Assembly (NCBI RefSeq): GCF_017741935.1
Contig: NZ_JAGHMH010000004.1
Location: 186,001 to 250,000 of the forward strand
Length of the DNA: 64,000 bases
Reading direction: 5' to 3'
Source of the DNA: Rhizobium sp. 16-449-1b
GTDB lineage: Bacteria > Pseudomonadota > Alphaproteobacteria > Rhizobiales > Rhizobiaceae
This document shows, piece after piece, positions 38,101 to 45,067 of the stretch; the stretch's first letter is position 1; each line of letters begins with the position of its first letter. The translations under genes were made by a program, and so were the position numbers. The notes below the pieces were generated by a model that worked only from the letters and a program-made list of their open reading frames with translations, was not told the origin of the DNA and made no database searches.

Positions 38101-41100
38101 TCGACGGCACCACCGGCACGTTTACGGCAGGCGGCATCACCGGCACCTACGTCATCACCTCAAGTGGTGTCGATACGCAGATGGGCGGCAGCGACTACTA
38201 TCTCGACCGCATCTACCACATCGTAATCACCGCTGAAGGGGTCGGTAACCAGCTCACGCTCGGCTTCGGCAACACGCTGAACGAATACTACACCAACGAA
38301 GACTTCGGCATCGACAACATCGTGATCCGCGATGCGACCGCCGGCCAGCTCTTCACGCAGGGCAACCTGACGGTTGTCGACATCGACCACGACCAGTCGA
38401 GCTTTATCGCCCAGCAGGCGACGGCAGGCAAATACGGCACCTTCACCCTGGATACGACGGGCCACTGGACCTACACCGCCGACAATGCCAACCCGGATAT
38501 CCAGGCGCTCAAGGCTGGTGCGAGCACGGTCGACAGCTTCACGGTGCAGTCCATCGACGGCACGTCGAAGACGGTCACCGTGACCATCAACGGCACCAAC
38601 GACGCGCCGACGGCGATCGCGCTGTCGAACAACACGGTCAGCGAGAACGAGGCGGGTGCGTTGATCGGCACGCTGACGACCACCGACAAGGATGTCGGCG
38701 ACACCTATACCTACACGGTATCGGATGACCGCTTCGAAGTGGTCGACGGCTCCTTGAAGTTGAAGAACAACGTGTTGCTGGACTATGAAGCCAAGCACAG
38801 CATCGACATCACCGTCACATCGAAGGACAGCGGCAACCTCACGACATCGCAGACCTTCACCATCCAGGTCGGCGACGTCAACGAGAAGCCGAATGCGGGT
38901 GCCGACTTCACGGTGAACGCAGCGGAGAATGTCAGCGATACGACGGTTCTCGCCAAGATCACGGCGACGGATCCGGATGCGGGCAATCAGAACCTGAAAT
39001 ACTCTATCTTCGCGGATGCGTCCGGCAAATTCGAGGTCAATCAGTCCACCGGCGAGGTCAGCCTGAAGTCCGGCGCTAGCCTGGACTACGAAACAGCCAA
39101 ACAGCACGTCGTGACTGTGCGTGTCACCGACGGCGGCAATCTCACTGATGATGTTCAGGTCACGATCAAGGTCATCGACGTCAACGAGAAGCCGGATGCC
39201 GGCGCCGATTTCACGGTCAGCGCTGCAGAAAATGTCGGCCATACTGTGGTTCTCGCCAAGGTTACGGCGACGGATCCGGATGCCGGAAACCAGAACCTGA
39301 AATACTCCATCGCTTCGGATGTCTCCGGCAAATTCGAGGTCAATCAGACCACGGGTGAGTTCAGCCTGAAGTCCGGCGCCAGCCTGGATTACGAGACGGC
39401 CCAGCAGCACGTCGTGACTGTGCGTGTCACCGATGGCGGCAATCTGAGCGACGACGTTCAGGTGACGATCAAGGTCACTGACGTCAATGATGCCCCTGTA
39501 GGCAAGAATGGGACGGTCACCGCGACGGAAGACACAGCCTACGTCTTCAAGAACTCGGACTTCAGCTTCACGGATGCCGATGGTGACGCGCTCAAGGGCG
39601 TCAAGATCACAACGTTGCCGACAAATGGTACGCTGAAAGTCGATGGAAGCGTGGTCGTGGCAGGTGCCGAAATTTCGGCGGCCGATATTGCTGCGGGCAA
39701 ACTGACGTTCACCGCTGCTGCCAACGCCGCCGGCGTGAACTACGCCAACTTCACCTTCCAGATCCACGACAACGGCGGCACGGCGAATGGCGGTGTCGAT
39801 CTGGATCCGACACCGAAGACGATTACCGTCAACGTGACGGCGGTGGATGACGGTCTTGCGTCACTGACGCTTGCCAACTCGACGCATCCGAACGCGGCTG
39901 CGCCGACCGTCGGCGATGTTCTGACGGCGAAGTTGGGGAACGATCCGGATGGCGCAACCTCAGGCGTGACCTATCATTGGCTAAAGGACGGCGCCGCTAT
40001 TGCAGGCGCGACCAGCTCGACCTACACGCTGACCAACGCCGATGTCGGAAAGCAGATCTCGGTCTACGTCACCTATACGGATGGCCAGAACTTCCCCAGC
40101 ACGACGGATACGGTTCAAGCTGGTACGGTCGTCTCGGCCAACCATGCGCCGACCGGAGCCGATAAGGCGATCGATATCGTTGAGGATGTGTCACACACCT
40201 TCCAGACCGGCGAGTTCGGCTACAAAGACTTGGACAATGATGCCTTTGCAGGCGTGGTGATCCAGAAGTTGCCAGCCAGCAGTTCCGGTATGTTGCTTTA
40301 TGCAAACAGTGCAGTGACCGTGGGCATGTTCATCAGCGCTGCCGACATTGCTGCGGGGATGCTTGTTTACGTGCCTAAGAACGATCTTGTTGATACGAAC
40401 AGGGGGGCCAACGATACCAGCTTCACGTTCCAAGTTCAGGATTCGGCCGGTGCACTCTCTGCTGCGGAAAACAAAATCACGCTCGATCTCGGCACTATGA
40501 ACTATCGAGATGAGCAACTTGATCGGAACGAGTATGCTCTCTTCGATGTGAGGGGTAACGGTATCGACGCGCATCCGTCTGTAATCGGTAATACCGGCGT
40601 TGAAATAGTGGCTCTTGACACCGTTCGCAACGGAGCAACGACTTTCAGCGATCTTGATATCGCAAGGGTCGACAACAATCTCGAACTTAGCTGGTCGTCG
40701 AACAACGGTAGCCGCACATTGACGATGCTCGACGAGTTCGGCGGTGCTAAACGGATCGAAGGCCTCCATTTCGACAACGGTGGCACTTTCGCCGGGTACA
40801 GCCTCGGAACGGATGTTTACACTATCATCGATGGCAAGACCGGCAGCAGCGGGAACGACCTGATCGCCGGCAGCGGCGCACACGACACCCTCGTTGGCGG
40901 CGGCGGCAACGACCTGATCTTTGGCGGTGGCGGCAACGACACCTTGAGTGGCGGCCTTGGCAACGACTTGCTCGTTGGTGGTGCGGGTGCTGACAAGTTC
41001 GTGTGGGGCACCGAAAACCTGAATTCGTCGAACGCTGATGTTATTGCCGACTACAGCCTTTCTGAAGGCGACAAGATTGATCTACAGAACCTTGTTCCGT

Positions 41101-42236
41101 CGATCGCCAACAACAAGTCCATCTCGGATTACGTCAGGCTCTACGACAACGGCTCGGTCCTGCAGGTCCAGGTCTCTATCAGCGGCCAGAATGGTGGTTG
41201 GACGACGGCCTACACGCTGGCCGGTGTTCGCACCAACGGCGTGGACTCCGTTCGCATCCATGTCGCAGGCCAGGACTACATCTTCACGGATGATGGAAAG
41301 AAACCTGTCACCTCCGCCATCGACCCCATCATCCTCGACCTCGACCACAACGGCATCGCGCTCACCACTCTCGAGCATGGCGTCTCCTTCGACATCAACG
41401 CCGATGGTCACCAGGACAAGATCGCCTGGACGGCCGGTTCCGATGGGATCCTGGCTTACGATGTGGATGGTAACGGCAAGATCGACAATGGCAGCGAGAT
41501 CTTCTCGCCGCACTTTGCCGGCGGCAATTATGTCGATGGTCTTCAGGCGCTGGCGACGCTCGATAGCAACCATGATGGCAAGATCGATGCCAATGATGAG
41601 GCCTTCTCGAAGCTCACCATCTGGCAGGACCTGAACCACAATGGCATCAGCGATGCCGGCGAGCTTTCGAGCCTCGCTGATCATCAGATCGCCAGCCTGT
41701 CGCTCGATGCGCATGCGTCGGATAGCACGATCAATGGTCAGGCGATCCTGGCCGATGGCAGCTACACGCTCACGGATGGCTCCACCGGCCACTTCGTCGA
41801 GGTCGCCTTCGATGCCACGCTCGGCAGCGCGGACGACAATCATGCCTACTCGCTGATCGGCAGCGACGGCAACGACGTTCTTTCGGGCGCCGGCGGCATG
41901 GTGACGCTGACGGGTGGCGCAGGCGCCGATACCTTCGTGCTCGATGCCGATGCGCTTTCGGATGTGAAGATCGCAGACGTGATCACCGACTACAAGGCAG
42001 GCGAGGGCGATACGCTCGACGTGTCGAAGCTCCTCGACAGCCTGCTCGGCCACCAGGCGACCGAAGCCGAGGCGCTCTCGAGCGTCAAGACGACGGTCCA
42101 GGGTGCCGACACGGTGGTCAGCGTCAACGCCAATGGCGGCTGGCACGACGTGGCGGTTCTCCAGAACACCACGGAAGCAGTCAAGATCCTGTTCGACGAC
42201 AAGCACGACACCACCACCGCGCCGCATGTCGGCTAA
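29166..42236 (+). CDS. giant mosaic RTX adhesin secreted by a type I system (4356 residues)
   Basis: The N-terminal 150 residues lack a signal peptide and hold an Ala-rich stretch (AAAAAPAG, 69-76) then a compact module (86-134, DDIHVRGNDLVLVQADGTE in part) resembling the N-terminal segment of large retained adhesins. Residues about 206-2190 are roughly twelve T1SS-143/DUF5801-like repeats, each ending in DDAP, DDVP or a variant. Then come a NLLTNGDF jelly-roll-like domain (2205-2365), a C-type lectin domain with EPNN and WND (2495-2640), VCBS domains (2748-3145, the second holding an inserted domain at about 2876-3058), three cadherin domains (3145-3441), further cadherin/Ig-like domains (3441-3780), RTX nonapeptides (GGGGNDLIFG type, 3894-3942), EF-hand-like calcium loops (DVDGNGKIDNGSE, DSNHDGKIDANDE; 4055-4170) and a C-terminal secretion signal. 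The role is surface attachment or biofilm; calcium drives folding outside. GGGG precedes ATG 29166. The matching exporter operon lies at 43.6-49.4 kb. Confidence 0.93.
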   Translation: MSIEDSRISAVENENASHDLISDIHQDARLQTSALGGVEVAQANSTQPADQQGAQSTETTGRLPAAQEAAAAAPAGQVVPDQNNIAHLPAGTAIDDIHVRGNDLVLVQADGTEIVIVNGALHVPTFLLGEVELPQQAVIAALEQSNINVAAGPDGSYSASSSPSSSGANFQDTTPGNAGDPTQLASLLADTQQADGAPERTPDEQNGVPLITASSISLVTEVSDANGAFSTQVVNGQFGFIPGKDFGVITAVGLSDSLNMDEGTQNGTHVDLTSNGQPVVVTINGLTITGSVDGQPVFTLTVTNTLTGAYTFTQFGPLDHPDRGESGADDVLRLQFSYTVTDKDGDSVTGIGSVDIRDDAPVIDLKGASDDSVVSEGGLRGAESPAVTGSISLGVQWGADNGSSRDLTFNAQSAPSGLQSHGQDILYRISADGHTLTGYTETVIGEGSEAVVKTTDVFVVTLDPTAEHGAYTFTLLTSIDHPQSGPGAGEGEIILLDVAPSQDQQIDLTFAVTAKDADGDTVPASFTVTVNDDVPTANTVTNETIMQDDLQTLFPGNSNLGVTSVKGEAGALFTTGADGFKSIVLGGEQMSFSAIYKTDKGFAAQESVSWGKGVVDGGDTTFTATGEHSKQTVATFIVHADGSYEFIVSAPIVHSQSGQDNFGLTVNFTVTDGDGDTSHGWLDVTINDDAPTASTVNVETKLDDDAQSLFPGNAGGNGDVADAKSISGEAGTLFKAGADGIQSVAFTAPTGIQAIHDVNGHGVAENLVYTTTTNDAGATILTATGKDSGDLVFTLTVKADGSYTFDLSAPLVHGTTGATEDNLPVTIGFQVTDGDGDIAKGSLTINVNDDAPTTTGTVVTVTADEGDISNLLSNGNSPFDGSGDGSTSNLSLLGVGYAATVSGSVASTVAFGADGSAATGAFSFTANAAATLASIGLSSKGGELAYAVVGNTIIGYVNNIGRGYDPLFDRPVLSFTLNSDGSFKYQQYDQLDHAAGNGANTDLKTDTGTVSGIDFGSVIKATDGDGDSVVIGGKLVVTVTDDVPTVSISLTGRTVIHDETTGRDANSNDSTAAAASRPFGGFETANHIDHALGNARNGNAIVNYGSSVGTDEPSKVSLTLHVTDAASGLKTVDNEAITLHEEGGLVVGRDAHGDAVFAISLDGEGRVSIAQYQAIQHPVGTDANDLVNLAGKISAVVTAIDYDGDVATKSVDIGGQIQFRDDAPVLSGSSVTVTADEGDIFNVLSQGNSAEDGTRDGSSSDWSLLGVGLAATVSGSIASTVSFGADGAANGGGFSFAANATATLTALGLSSQGGQLSYAVVGNAIIGYVNVIGQGYNPLFDRPVLSLTLNSDGSFKFQQYDQLDHVAGNGANTDLKTTTGSVAGIDFGSVIKATDGDGDSITLGGKLVVKITDDVPTVSISLTGRIVTHDESIGVSANSDDVKPADVASIFAAFEKTAGTALGYAREAGAIVNYGSSVGTDGQGKTTLTLGITNSDTGLLTTAGKAITLSMSNGLVIGRDSDGKAVFAISIDSDGRVSIAQYQAIKHPDGSNANDLVDLTGKISAVVTATDYDGDTVTKSVDIGKQIQFRDDAPVLKAVSSVSLSEDDLANGSSPDSSHVSVKGDLDISLGVDGGKVVLAADGAKWDDASKTLTAGDGSWKVTLGNDGKYTFTLLHSTAHTGVGADNLNVAVTYTATDNDGDSITGNFTVTIKDDVPTASYSGRITVQETANTDGSFHQTSATGTMQFVAGADGAKVTAISYELGTNAAPKVADEDAKDYTANAMTSGGQAVHIVESADHLTLTGVRADGKTVFVVEVTNAATGEYKYTQSLPLDQPDRNETGSADGIVMKIGFTVTDGDGDTASRSLQIAVNDDGPKAYFSNTVTVTEAGTDNGQFIQQSVDGKLLFDGGADGAQITSIVYRFGNTIMEMPEAQGESIRWPALTSNGQAITVTTSTDGLTVTGKVGNVEIFSLHVTDAKTGAYTFTQSGPIDHPDKGEAGAADSLRMVFDFVVTDKDGDTATNAVQVDIRDDAPTAGYAGRITVQETANTDGSFHDTSATGTMSFHAGADGAKITSIAYGVSGGNTTPSIFDANVTTPVVTVPLKSGGETIHIEQAGALTLVGKLADGTPIFKVEVTNAATGEYKFTQLGPIDHPDGAKTGADDGLRMKIVYTVTDADGDTATGSVQIDINDGGPTINGTAHAVNLLTNGDFSGGTWAHTESWGVWATEATGWKIDGTAPGQTGVQLEKIASGYGGLATSNGHPMVDLGATPGNVAISQSVTGLTAGDKYTISFEVGSSNFNSAHLEVHWNNQVYTIPVTSQMKVVTLEVTADNGANTLTFKETGDATDNVGTYLANVSLTHGAPVPVFAANAGEDDGAITFNLHDGNTFSFGADGAGEVTFATSQVTISTPSGMTVTLDPKSYSYDADTGIFTIHPGSGFNALSKDEIATLTVPFTVTDADGDSKSAVYQVTIHGANDNPIANDDVFSSVPTGWTLDAASGHAYIFKPTDNSETWDKARVDAAQLLADNKSYLATITSAHEQNVVLGVVNHDGGKPEIIAYLGGTDEGHEGHWVWATGPEAGQPFVYTNWDANEPNNSNGNENILWLYGQFRNGVWNDATSNGLPFGGYQFGYVAEAGQPGSYYAAINEDHAYKIDASLLLANDKTVDIGDKLSVIGFDQAGAKAAISAMGAAISFDGTSFSYDASASAQLQHLAEGEKTTDTFSYTISDGQGGFSTATVTVTVEGRNDIAVITAASGADLSVTEESDLIAGGKLNIVDVDHDQQAFAPQTDSAGTYGKFTIGTDGTWTYTADNSTLQSLAADEHKTESFTVWSKDGSASQVLTITITGTNDAAVISGTTTGSVTEDAVGINASAPLYKEDFSSDNSASGWGRNALVQTRGFSQHISENNFGDFDGRESISKTITLAPAGSAGPAVAQIEFDFIKIDSWDRGEQLKVYLNNGMAFAFTPKNTGNDGLDGTTGTFTAGGITGTYVITSSGVDTQMGGSDYYLDRIYHIVITAEGVGNQLTLGFGNTLNEYYTNEDFGIDNIVIRDATAGQLFTQGNLTVVDIDHDQSSFIAQQATAGKYGTFTLDTTGHWTYTADNANPDIQALKAGASTVDSFTVQSIDGTSKTVTVTINGTNDAPTAIALSNNTVSENEAGALIGTLTTTDKDVGDTYTYTVSDDRFEVVDGSLKLKNNVLLDYEAKHSIDITVTSKDSGNLTTSQTFTIQVGDVNEKPNAGADFTVNAAENVSDTTVLAKITATDPDAGNQNLKYSIFADASGKFEVNQSTGEVSLKSGASLDYETAKQHVVTVRVTDGGNLTDDVQVTIKVIDVNEKPDAGADFTVSAAENVGHTVVLAKVTATDPDAGNQNLKYSIASDVSGKFEVNQTTGEFSLKSGASLDYETAQQHVVTVRVTDGGNLSDDVQVTIKVTDVNDAPVGKNGTVTATEDTAYVFKNSDFSFTDADGDALKGVKITTLPTNGTLKVDGSVVVAGAEISAADIAAGKLTFTAAANAAGVNYANFTFQIHDNGGTANGGVDLDPTPKTITVNVTAVDDGLASLTLANSTHPNAAAPTVGDVLTAKLGNDPDGATSGVTYHWLKDGAAIAGATSSTYTLTNADVGKQISVYVTYTDGQNFPSTTDTVQAGTVVSANHAPTGADKAIDIVEDVSHTFQTGEFGYKDLDNDAFAGVVIQKLPASSSGMLLYANSAVTVGMFISAADIAAGMLVYVPKNDLVDTNRGANDTSFTFQVQDSAGALSAAENKITLDLGTMNYRDEQLDRNEYALFDVRGNGIDAHPSVIGNTGVEIVALDTVRNGATTFSDLDIARVDNNLELSWSSNNGSRTLTMLDEFGGAKRIEGLHFDNGGTFAGYSLGTDVYTIIDGKTGSSGNDLIAGSGAHDTLVGGGGNDLIFGGGGNDTLSGGLGNDLLVGGAGADKFVWGTENLNSSNADVIADYSLSEGDKIDLQNLVPSIANNKSISDYVRLYDNGSVLQVQVSISGQNGGWTTAYTLAGVRTNGVDSVRIHVAGQDYIFTDDGKKPVTSAIDPIILDLDHNGIALTTLEHGVSFDINADGHQDKIAWTAGSDGILAYDVDGNGKIDNGSEIFSPHFAGGNYVDGLQALATLDSNHDGKIDANDEAFSKLTIWQDLNHNGISDAGELSSLADHQIASLSLDAHASDSTINGQAILADGSYTLTDGSTGHFVEVAFDATLGSADDNHAYSLIGSDGNDVLSGAGGMVTLTGGAGADTFVLDADALSDVKIADVITDYKAGEGDTLDVSKLLDSLLGHQATEAEALSSVKTTVQGADTVVSVNANGGWHDVAVLQNTTEAVKILFDDKHDTTTAPHVG
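31727..33958 (+). repeat. 1116-bp in-frame tandem duplication in the adhesin gene
   Basis: Two copies of a 372-codon, two-domain unit lie head to tail: about 31727-32842 and 32843-33958. Landmarks such as GACGAAGGCGAYATC recur at 31755 and 32871, exactly 1116 bp apart, and the proteins share long runs (for example NPLFDRPVLS-like and QYDQLDH). Confidence 0.9.
38880..39486 (+). repeat. 303-bp cadherin-domain duplication in the adhesin gene
   Basis: AACGAGAAGCCG recurs at 38880 and 39183; the two 101-residue cadherin domains between and after these marks are nearly identical (KYSI, KSGASLDYETA, HVVTVRVTDGGNL). Confidence 0.88.
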
Positions 42237-42240
42237 CGGA

Positions 42241-42295
42241 CAGGCGGAACACTCCGCCTGACATGACAAGGGAAAAGGCGCGCGAGCGCCTTTTT
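42241..42295 (+). terminator. double-hairpin terminator after the adhesin
   Basis: CAGGCGGA/TCCGCCTG (42241-42260) is followed by AAAAGGCGC-GCGA-GCGCCTTTTT (42273-42295), a perfect stem with a T run. This isolates the adhesin from the following genes. Confidence 0.9.
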
Positions 42296-42534
42296 CGCGT
42301 TTTGAGGGGGATGTGAGGGGTGAGGGGAGCCCGTTCCCGATAGTGCTGTTCCAGGTATGGCGGGATGGACCGGGCGGTCGGTTGCTGCGGCCGGCCAGTT
42401 TGCGCGACCGATCGATGGCGAATGAAACCAAGCAGACTGTTTCGCGCGGGATGGCTGGTGGTGCCCTGATGAAGGTCGTGGGTGGCGCCCGGCGGGGAGG
42501 GCGGCTTTCCTCCACGTACCAATCGCTTCAAACG
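42296..42534. other. gap between adhesin terminator and GGDEF terminator
   Basis: I see no gene, repeat or promoter here. Open frames lack ribosome sites and family features. Confidence 0.5.
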
Positions 42535-42558
42535 AAAAGAGGCGCCCGATGGCGCCTC
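42535..42558 (-). terminator. terminator of the degenerate GGDEF gene
   Basis: GAGGCGCC-CGAT-GGCGCCTC (42539-42558) is a perfect 8-bp stem; AAAA at 42535-42538 gives the T run on the minus strand. Confidence 0.85.
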
Positions 42559-42604
42559 AAGATCACGTCGCGATTGTTGCCTTCTCCGCGTCAGCCCGCA
42601 GCCC

Positions 42605-43369
42605 TCAGGCCGCCGGCAGTCTCGAGATCGGCACGATCTCGTCGCCCTCTCCGCCGCCGCGGTCCATGGCCATTTCGTCGGCCAGCTGGCGGATGTGGTT
42701 GAAGTCGGTGGGGCCGTCGAAAACGGCGCCGCCGAGGCGGATGTCGAGCGAAAGCGGTGCGTCGCCGGCGGTGAATGCCGCCTGTTCGCAGCGGCGGCGG
42801 ATGCGCATGCCGACATCCTGGGCGTTCTCGATCGTCGCGCCCGGCAGGAACACGCCGAGCTCGTTGGTGGCGAGACGCGCGACGAGATCGCCCGAGCGCA
42901 CCGACGACTGGGTGATGGCGGCGAGTGACTGCATCACGGTGTCTGCCCATTGCGGCCCATAGCGGCGGCTGATGGCGTCGAGCGTGTCGATCACGACCGC
43001 GATCATCACGCCGCCCGCGTCAGTAGAGATTCGCTTGCGGCGGTCGATATAGTGTTCGACGGCGGCCGCGAAGGCTGTTCCGTTGAGTGTCTTGGTAACG
43101 CTGTCGTGCCGCTGAGAATAGTTAACGGCTTCCTGCAGTTTTCTGAGCTCGTTATTCTTGATCTGCAGCATCATCAGCAGCGGAAATGCAACAAAAAGCG
43201 AAATAGCGGTGGCTCCGACGAATCCAACCAAAAATGGTCGCTCCGGCATCAGAAGGTTTAAGATAAGTAAAAAACCGACCGAGAAGGCCGCGAAGCAGAT
43301 CGAAACGATCGATGCGATGCGGAGTGCGGAAAGGTTTGTTGCGGATTGGTAACGCTGACGGAATTTCAT
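42605..43369 (-). CDS. two-helix membrane protein with degenerate GGDEF domain and intact I-site
   Basis: A 254-residue protein. Two transmembrane helices (about 16-40 and 48-68) joined by a loop of some 7 residues place the rest in the cytoplasm. Residues 80-250 are a GGDEF domain: HDSVTKTLNGTAF at its start and ARLATNELGVFLPG where RxGGDEFxxxLP is normal. ATNEL (167-171) cannot form the cyclase active site. The inhibitory site RSGD (158-161) is kept with the exact five-residue spacing. This suggests a cyclic-di-GMP receptor rather than an enzyme. It is convergent with the adhesin gene and divergent from the secretion operon, so it may read cyclic-di-GMP for this locus; there is no periplasmic domain like that of LapD, so any mechanism must differ. 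Confidence 0.88.
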   Translation of the reverse strand: MKFRQRYQSATNLSALRIASIVSICFAAFSVGFLLILNLLMPERPFLVGFVGATAISLFVAFPLLMMLQIKNNELRKLQEAVNYSQRHDSVTKTLNGTAFAAAVEHYIDRRKRISTDAGGVMIAVVIDTLDAISRRYGPQWADTVMQSLAAITQSSVRSGDLVARLATNELGVFLPGATIENAQDVGMRIRRRCEQAAFTAGDAPLSLDIRLGGAVFDGPTDFNHIRQLADEMAMDRGGGEGDEIVPISRLPAA

Positions 43370-43604
43370 CGCGGGGCAGGTCCCTGTGGAAGTAACGGCA
43401 GATAAACACGGACGGGAAAAGTTGGCGTTAAAAAACCCTGTAAAATTCTAGCTTTAGCGCTTGATACTAGGGAATTAACCGTCTCCGCAGGAAAGACCTG
43501 TACCGGAATTGGAATGTGGAAAAATAGGTGTTACTTGTTTGCCGAATGAAAGCGTTCGGTATACGGGTTCACTCGGTGAATTTAGATGTTGAGGGGCATC
43601 CGTC

Positions 43605-45047
43605 TTGTTTAAAACCAAAAGCATTATTGCAGCATTGTCTGCAACTGTTGCTCTGAATTTCTCGTTTTTTGTCGACGCCAATGCGATGTCTCTGCAGCAG
43701 GCCATCGAAACGACGATGAAAACCAATCCGCAGATACTTCAGGCTGCAAAAGACAAAGAAGCAATCGAGTTTGAGCTTCGTCAGGCGCGCGGGTTATACT
43801 TGCCGTCGGTTGATCTGGAGAGCGGCATCGGCCGCCGCCGGTTGTCGAATTCGACCACGGGCACGCTGAGTTCCGACCATGATTACCTGTCTCCAGGCGA
43901 TGTCGGCGTGACGGTCACGCAGACGCTGTTTGATGGCGGCGCGCGCAAGTCGCAGGTCGATCAGCAGGCATCGCGCGTCGATGGCGCTTCCTTCCGGGTC
44001 CTCGAGCGCTCCGAAGCGCTGGCGCTCGAAGTAACCCAGGATTACCTGGAATATATGCTGCAAAACCAGATCGTTGCTGCCGCGAAGGAAAACGTCTCCT
44101 TCCACACGGCGATGGTCGGCGATATCAATGAAAGCATCAAGGGCGGCGCGCTCACCGATGCCGACCGTCTTCAGGGCAGCGAACGTCTGCAGGCCGCCAA
44201 GGCCCGCATGCGCGAGGCGCTTGAAGAGCTGGAAGCAACGAAGATCCGCTTCATGAAGGCCGTCGGCCAGCCGATCGTCAATGCCCAGACCCCGCCGTCG
44301 GTCGCCAAGTATATCCCGAAGACGCTCGACGATGCACTGTTCGTCGCCAACAAGAACAGCCCGCGCATCTTCTCGGCCAACGCCGATGTTGACGCGGCCG
44401 ATGCCGGCGTTCGCGGCGCCCGCGCCAACTACCTGCCGAAGGTCAATCTCGAAGGTACGGCCCGCGTTGGTAACGACATCGATGGCGATGAAGGCAACAC
44501 CAACGATTACCAGGTGCGCGTCGTCGCCCGCTGGAACCTTTATCGCGGCGGCATCGATGTCGCCCGCGAGCAGGAGCAGATCCGCCGCGCCGGCGAAGAG
44601 CGCTATGCGCTTGCGCAGGTGCAGCGCGAGGTGAAGGAATCGGTCAGCTCGGCCTGGAACGAACGCGTCAGCCGCGGCGAACTGTCAGGCATTCTTGCCA
44701 AGCAGTCCTCGATCAACAACCAGCTGGTCGGTTCCTACCGCGAGCAGTTCAAGGTCGGCCAGCGCTCGCTGCTCGATGTGCTCGATGCGCAGAACACCCG
44801 CTTCAACACCAAGGTGCTGGCCGATACCGCCCGCGTTGCCTCGCTGTTTGCTGAATACAAGATCCTCGCCGCATCCGGCAATCTGCTTCAGACCATGAAG
44901 CTGAAGCCGCTGGATCAGGCCAAGCCTTACGCACGCGAAGAGTTCGCTGTTCCAGCGGCCGCTCAGAATCCCGGATATGCCGAAGTCGACTCTCATCAGA
45001 AGGCTGGCATGCCTATGGACCTGCTGGCGCCGATCCGGCAGCAGTAG
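43605..45047 (+). CDS. TolC-like outer-membrane channel of a type I secretion system
   Basis: A 480-residue protein with a signal peptide (IIAALSATVALNFSFFVDANA). The body is a TolC/LapE/AggA-type outer membrane efflux protein with two structural repeats (about 30-225 and 245-445), long coiled helices and FDGGARKSQV / LYRGGIDVAREQ at the equivalent turns. TTG 43605 is chosen because GAGGGG at 43591-43596 lies eight bases upstream and no ATG fits. First of a four-gene operon (20 bp before the ABC gene). It forms the exit channel for the giant adhesin, by context. Confidence 0.92.
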   Translation: MFKTKSIIAALSATVALNFSFFVDANAMSLQQAIETTMKTNPQILQAAKDKEAIEFELRQARGLYLPSVDLESGIGRRRLSNSTTGTLSSDHDYLSPGDVGVTVTQTLFDGGARKSQVDQQASRVDGASFRVLERSEALALEVTQDYLEYMLQNQIVAAAKENVSFHTAMVGDINESIKGGALTDADRLQGSERLQAAKARMREALEELEATKIRFMKAVGQPIVNAQTPPSVAKYIPKTLDDALFVANKNSPRIFSANADVDAADAGVRGARANYLPKVNLEGTARVGNDIDGDEGNTNDYQVRVVARWNLYRGGIDVAREQEQIRRAGEERYALAQVQREVKESVSSAWNERVSRGELSGILAKQSSINNQLVGSYREQFKVGQRSLLDVLDAQNTRFNTKVLADTARVASLFAEYKILAASGNLLQTMKLKPLDQAKPYAREEFAVPAAAQNPGYAEVDSHQKAGMPMDLLAPIRQQ

Positions 45048-45067
45048 TAGTCAGGTGACCATAGAAC

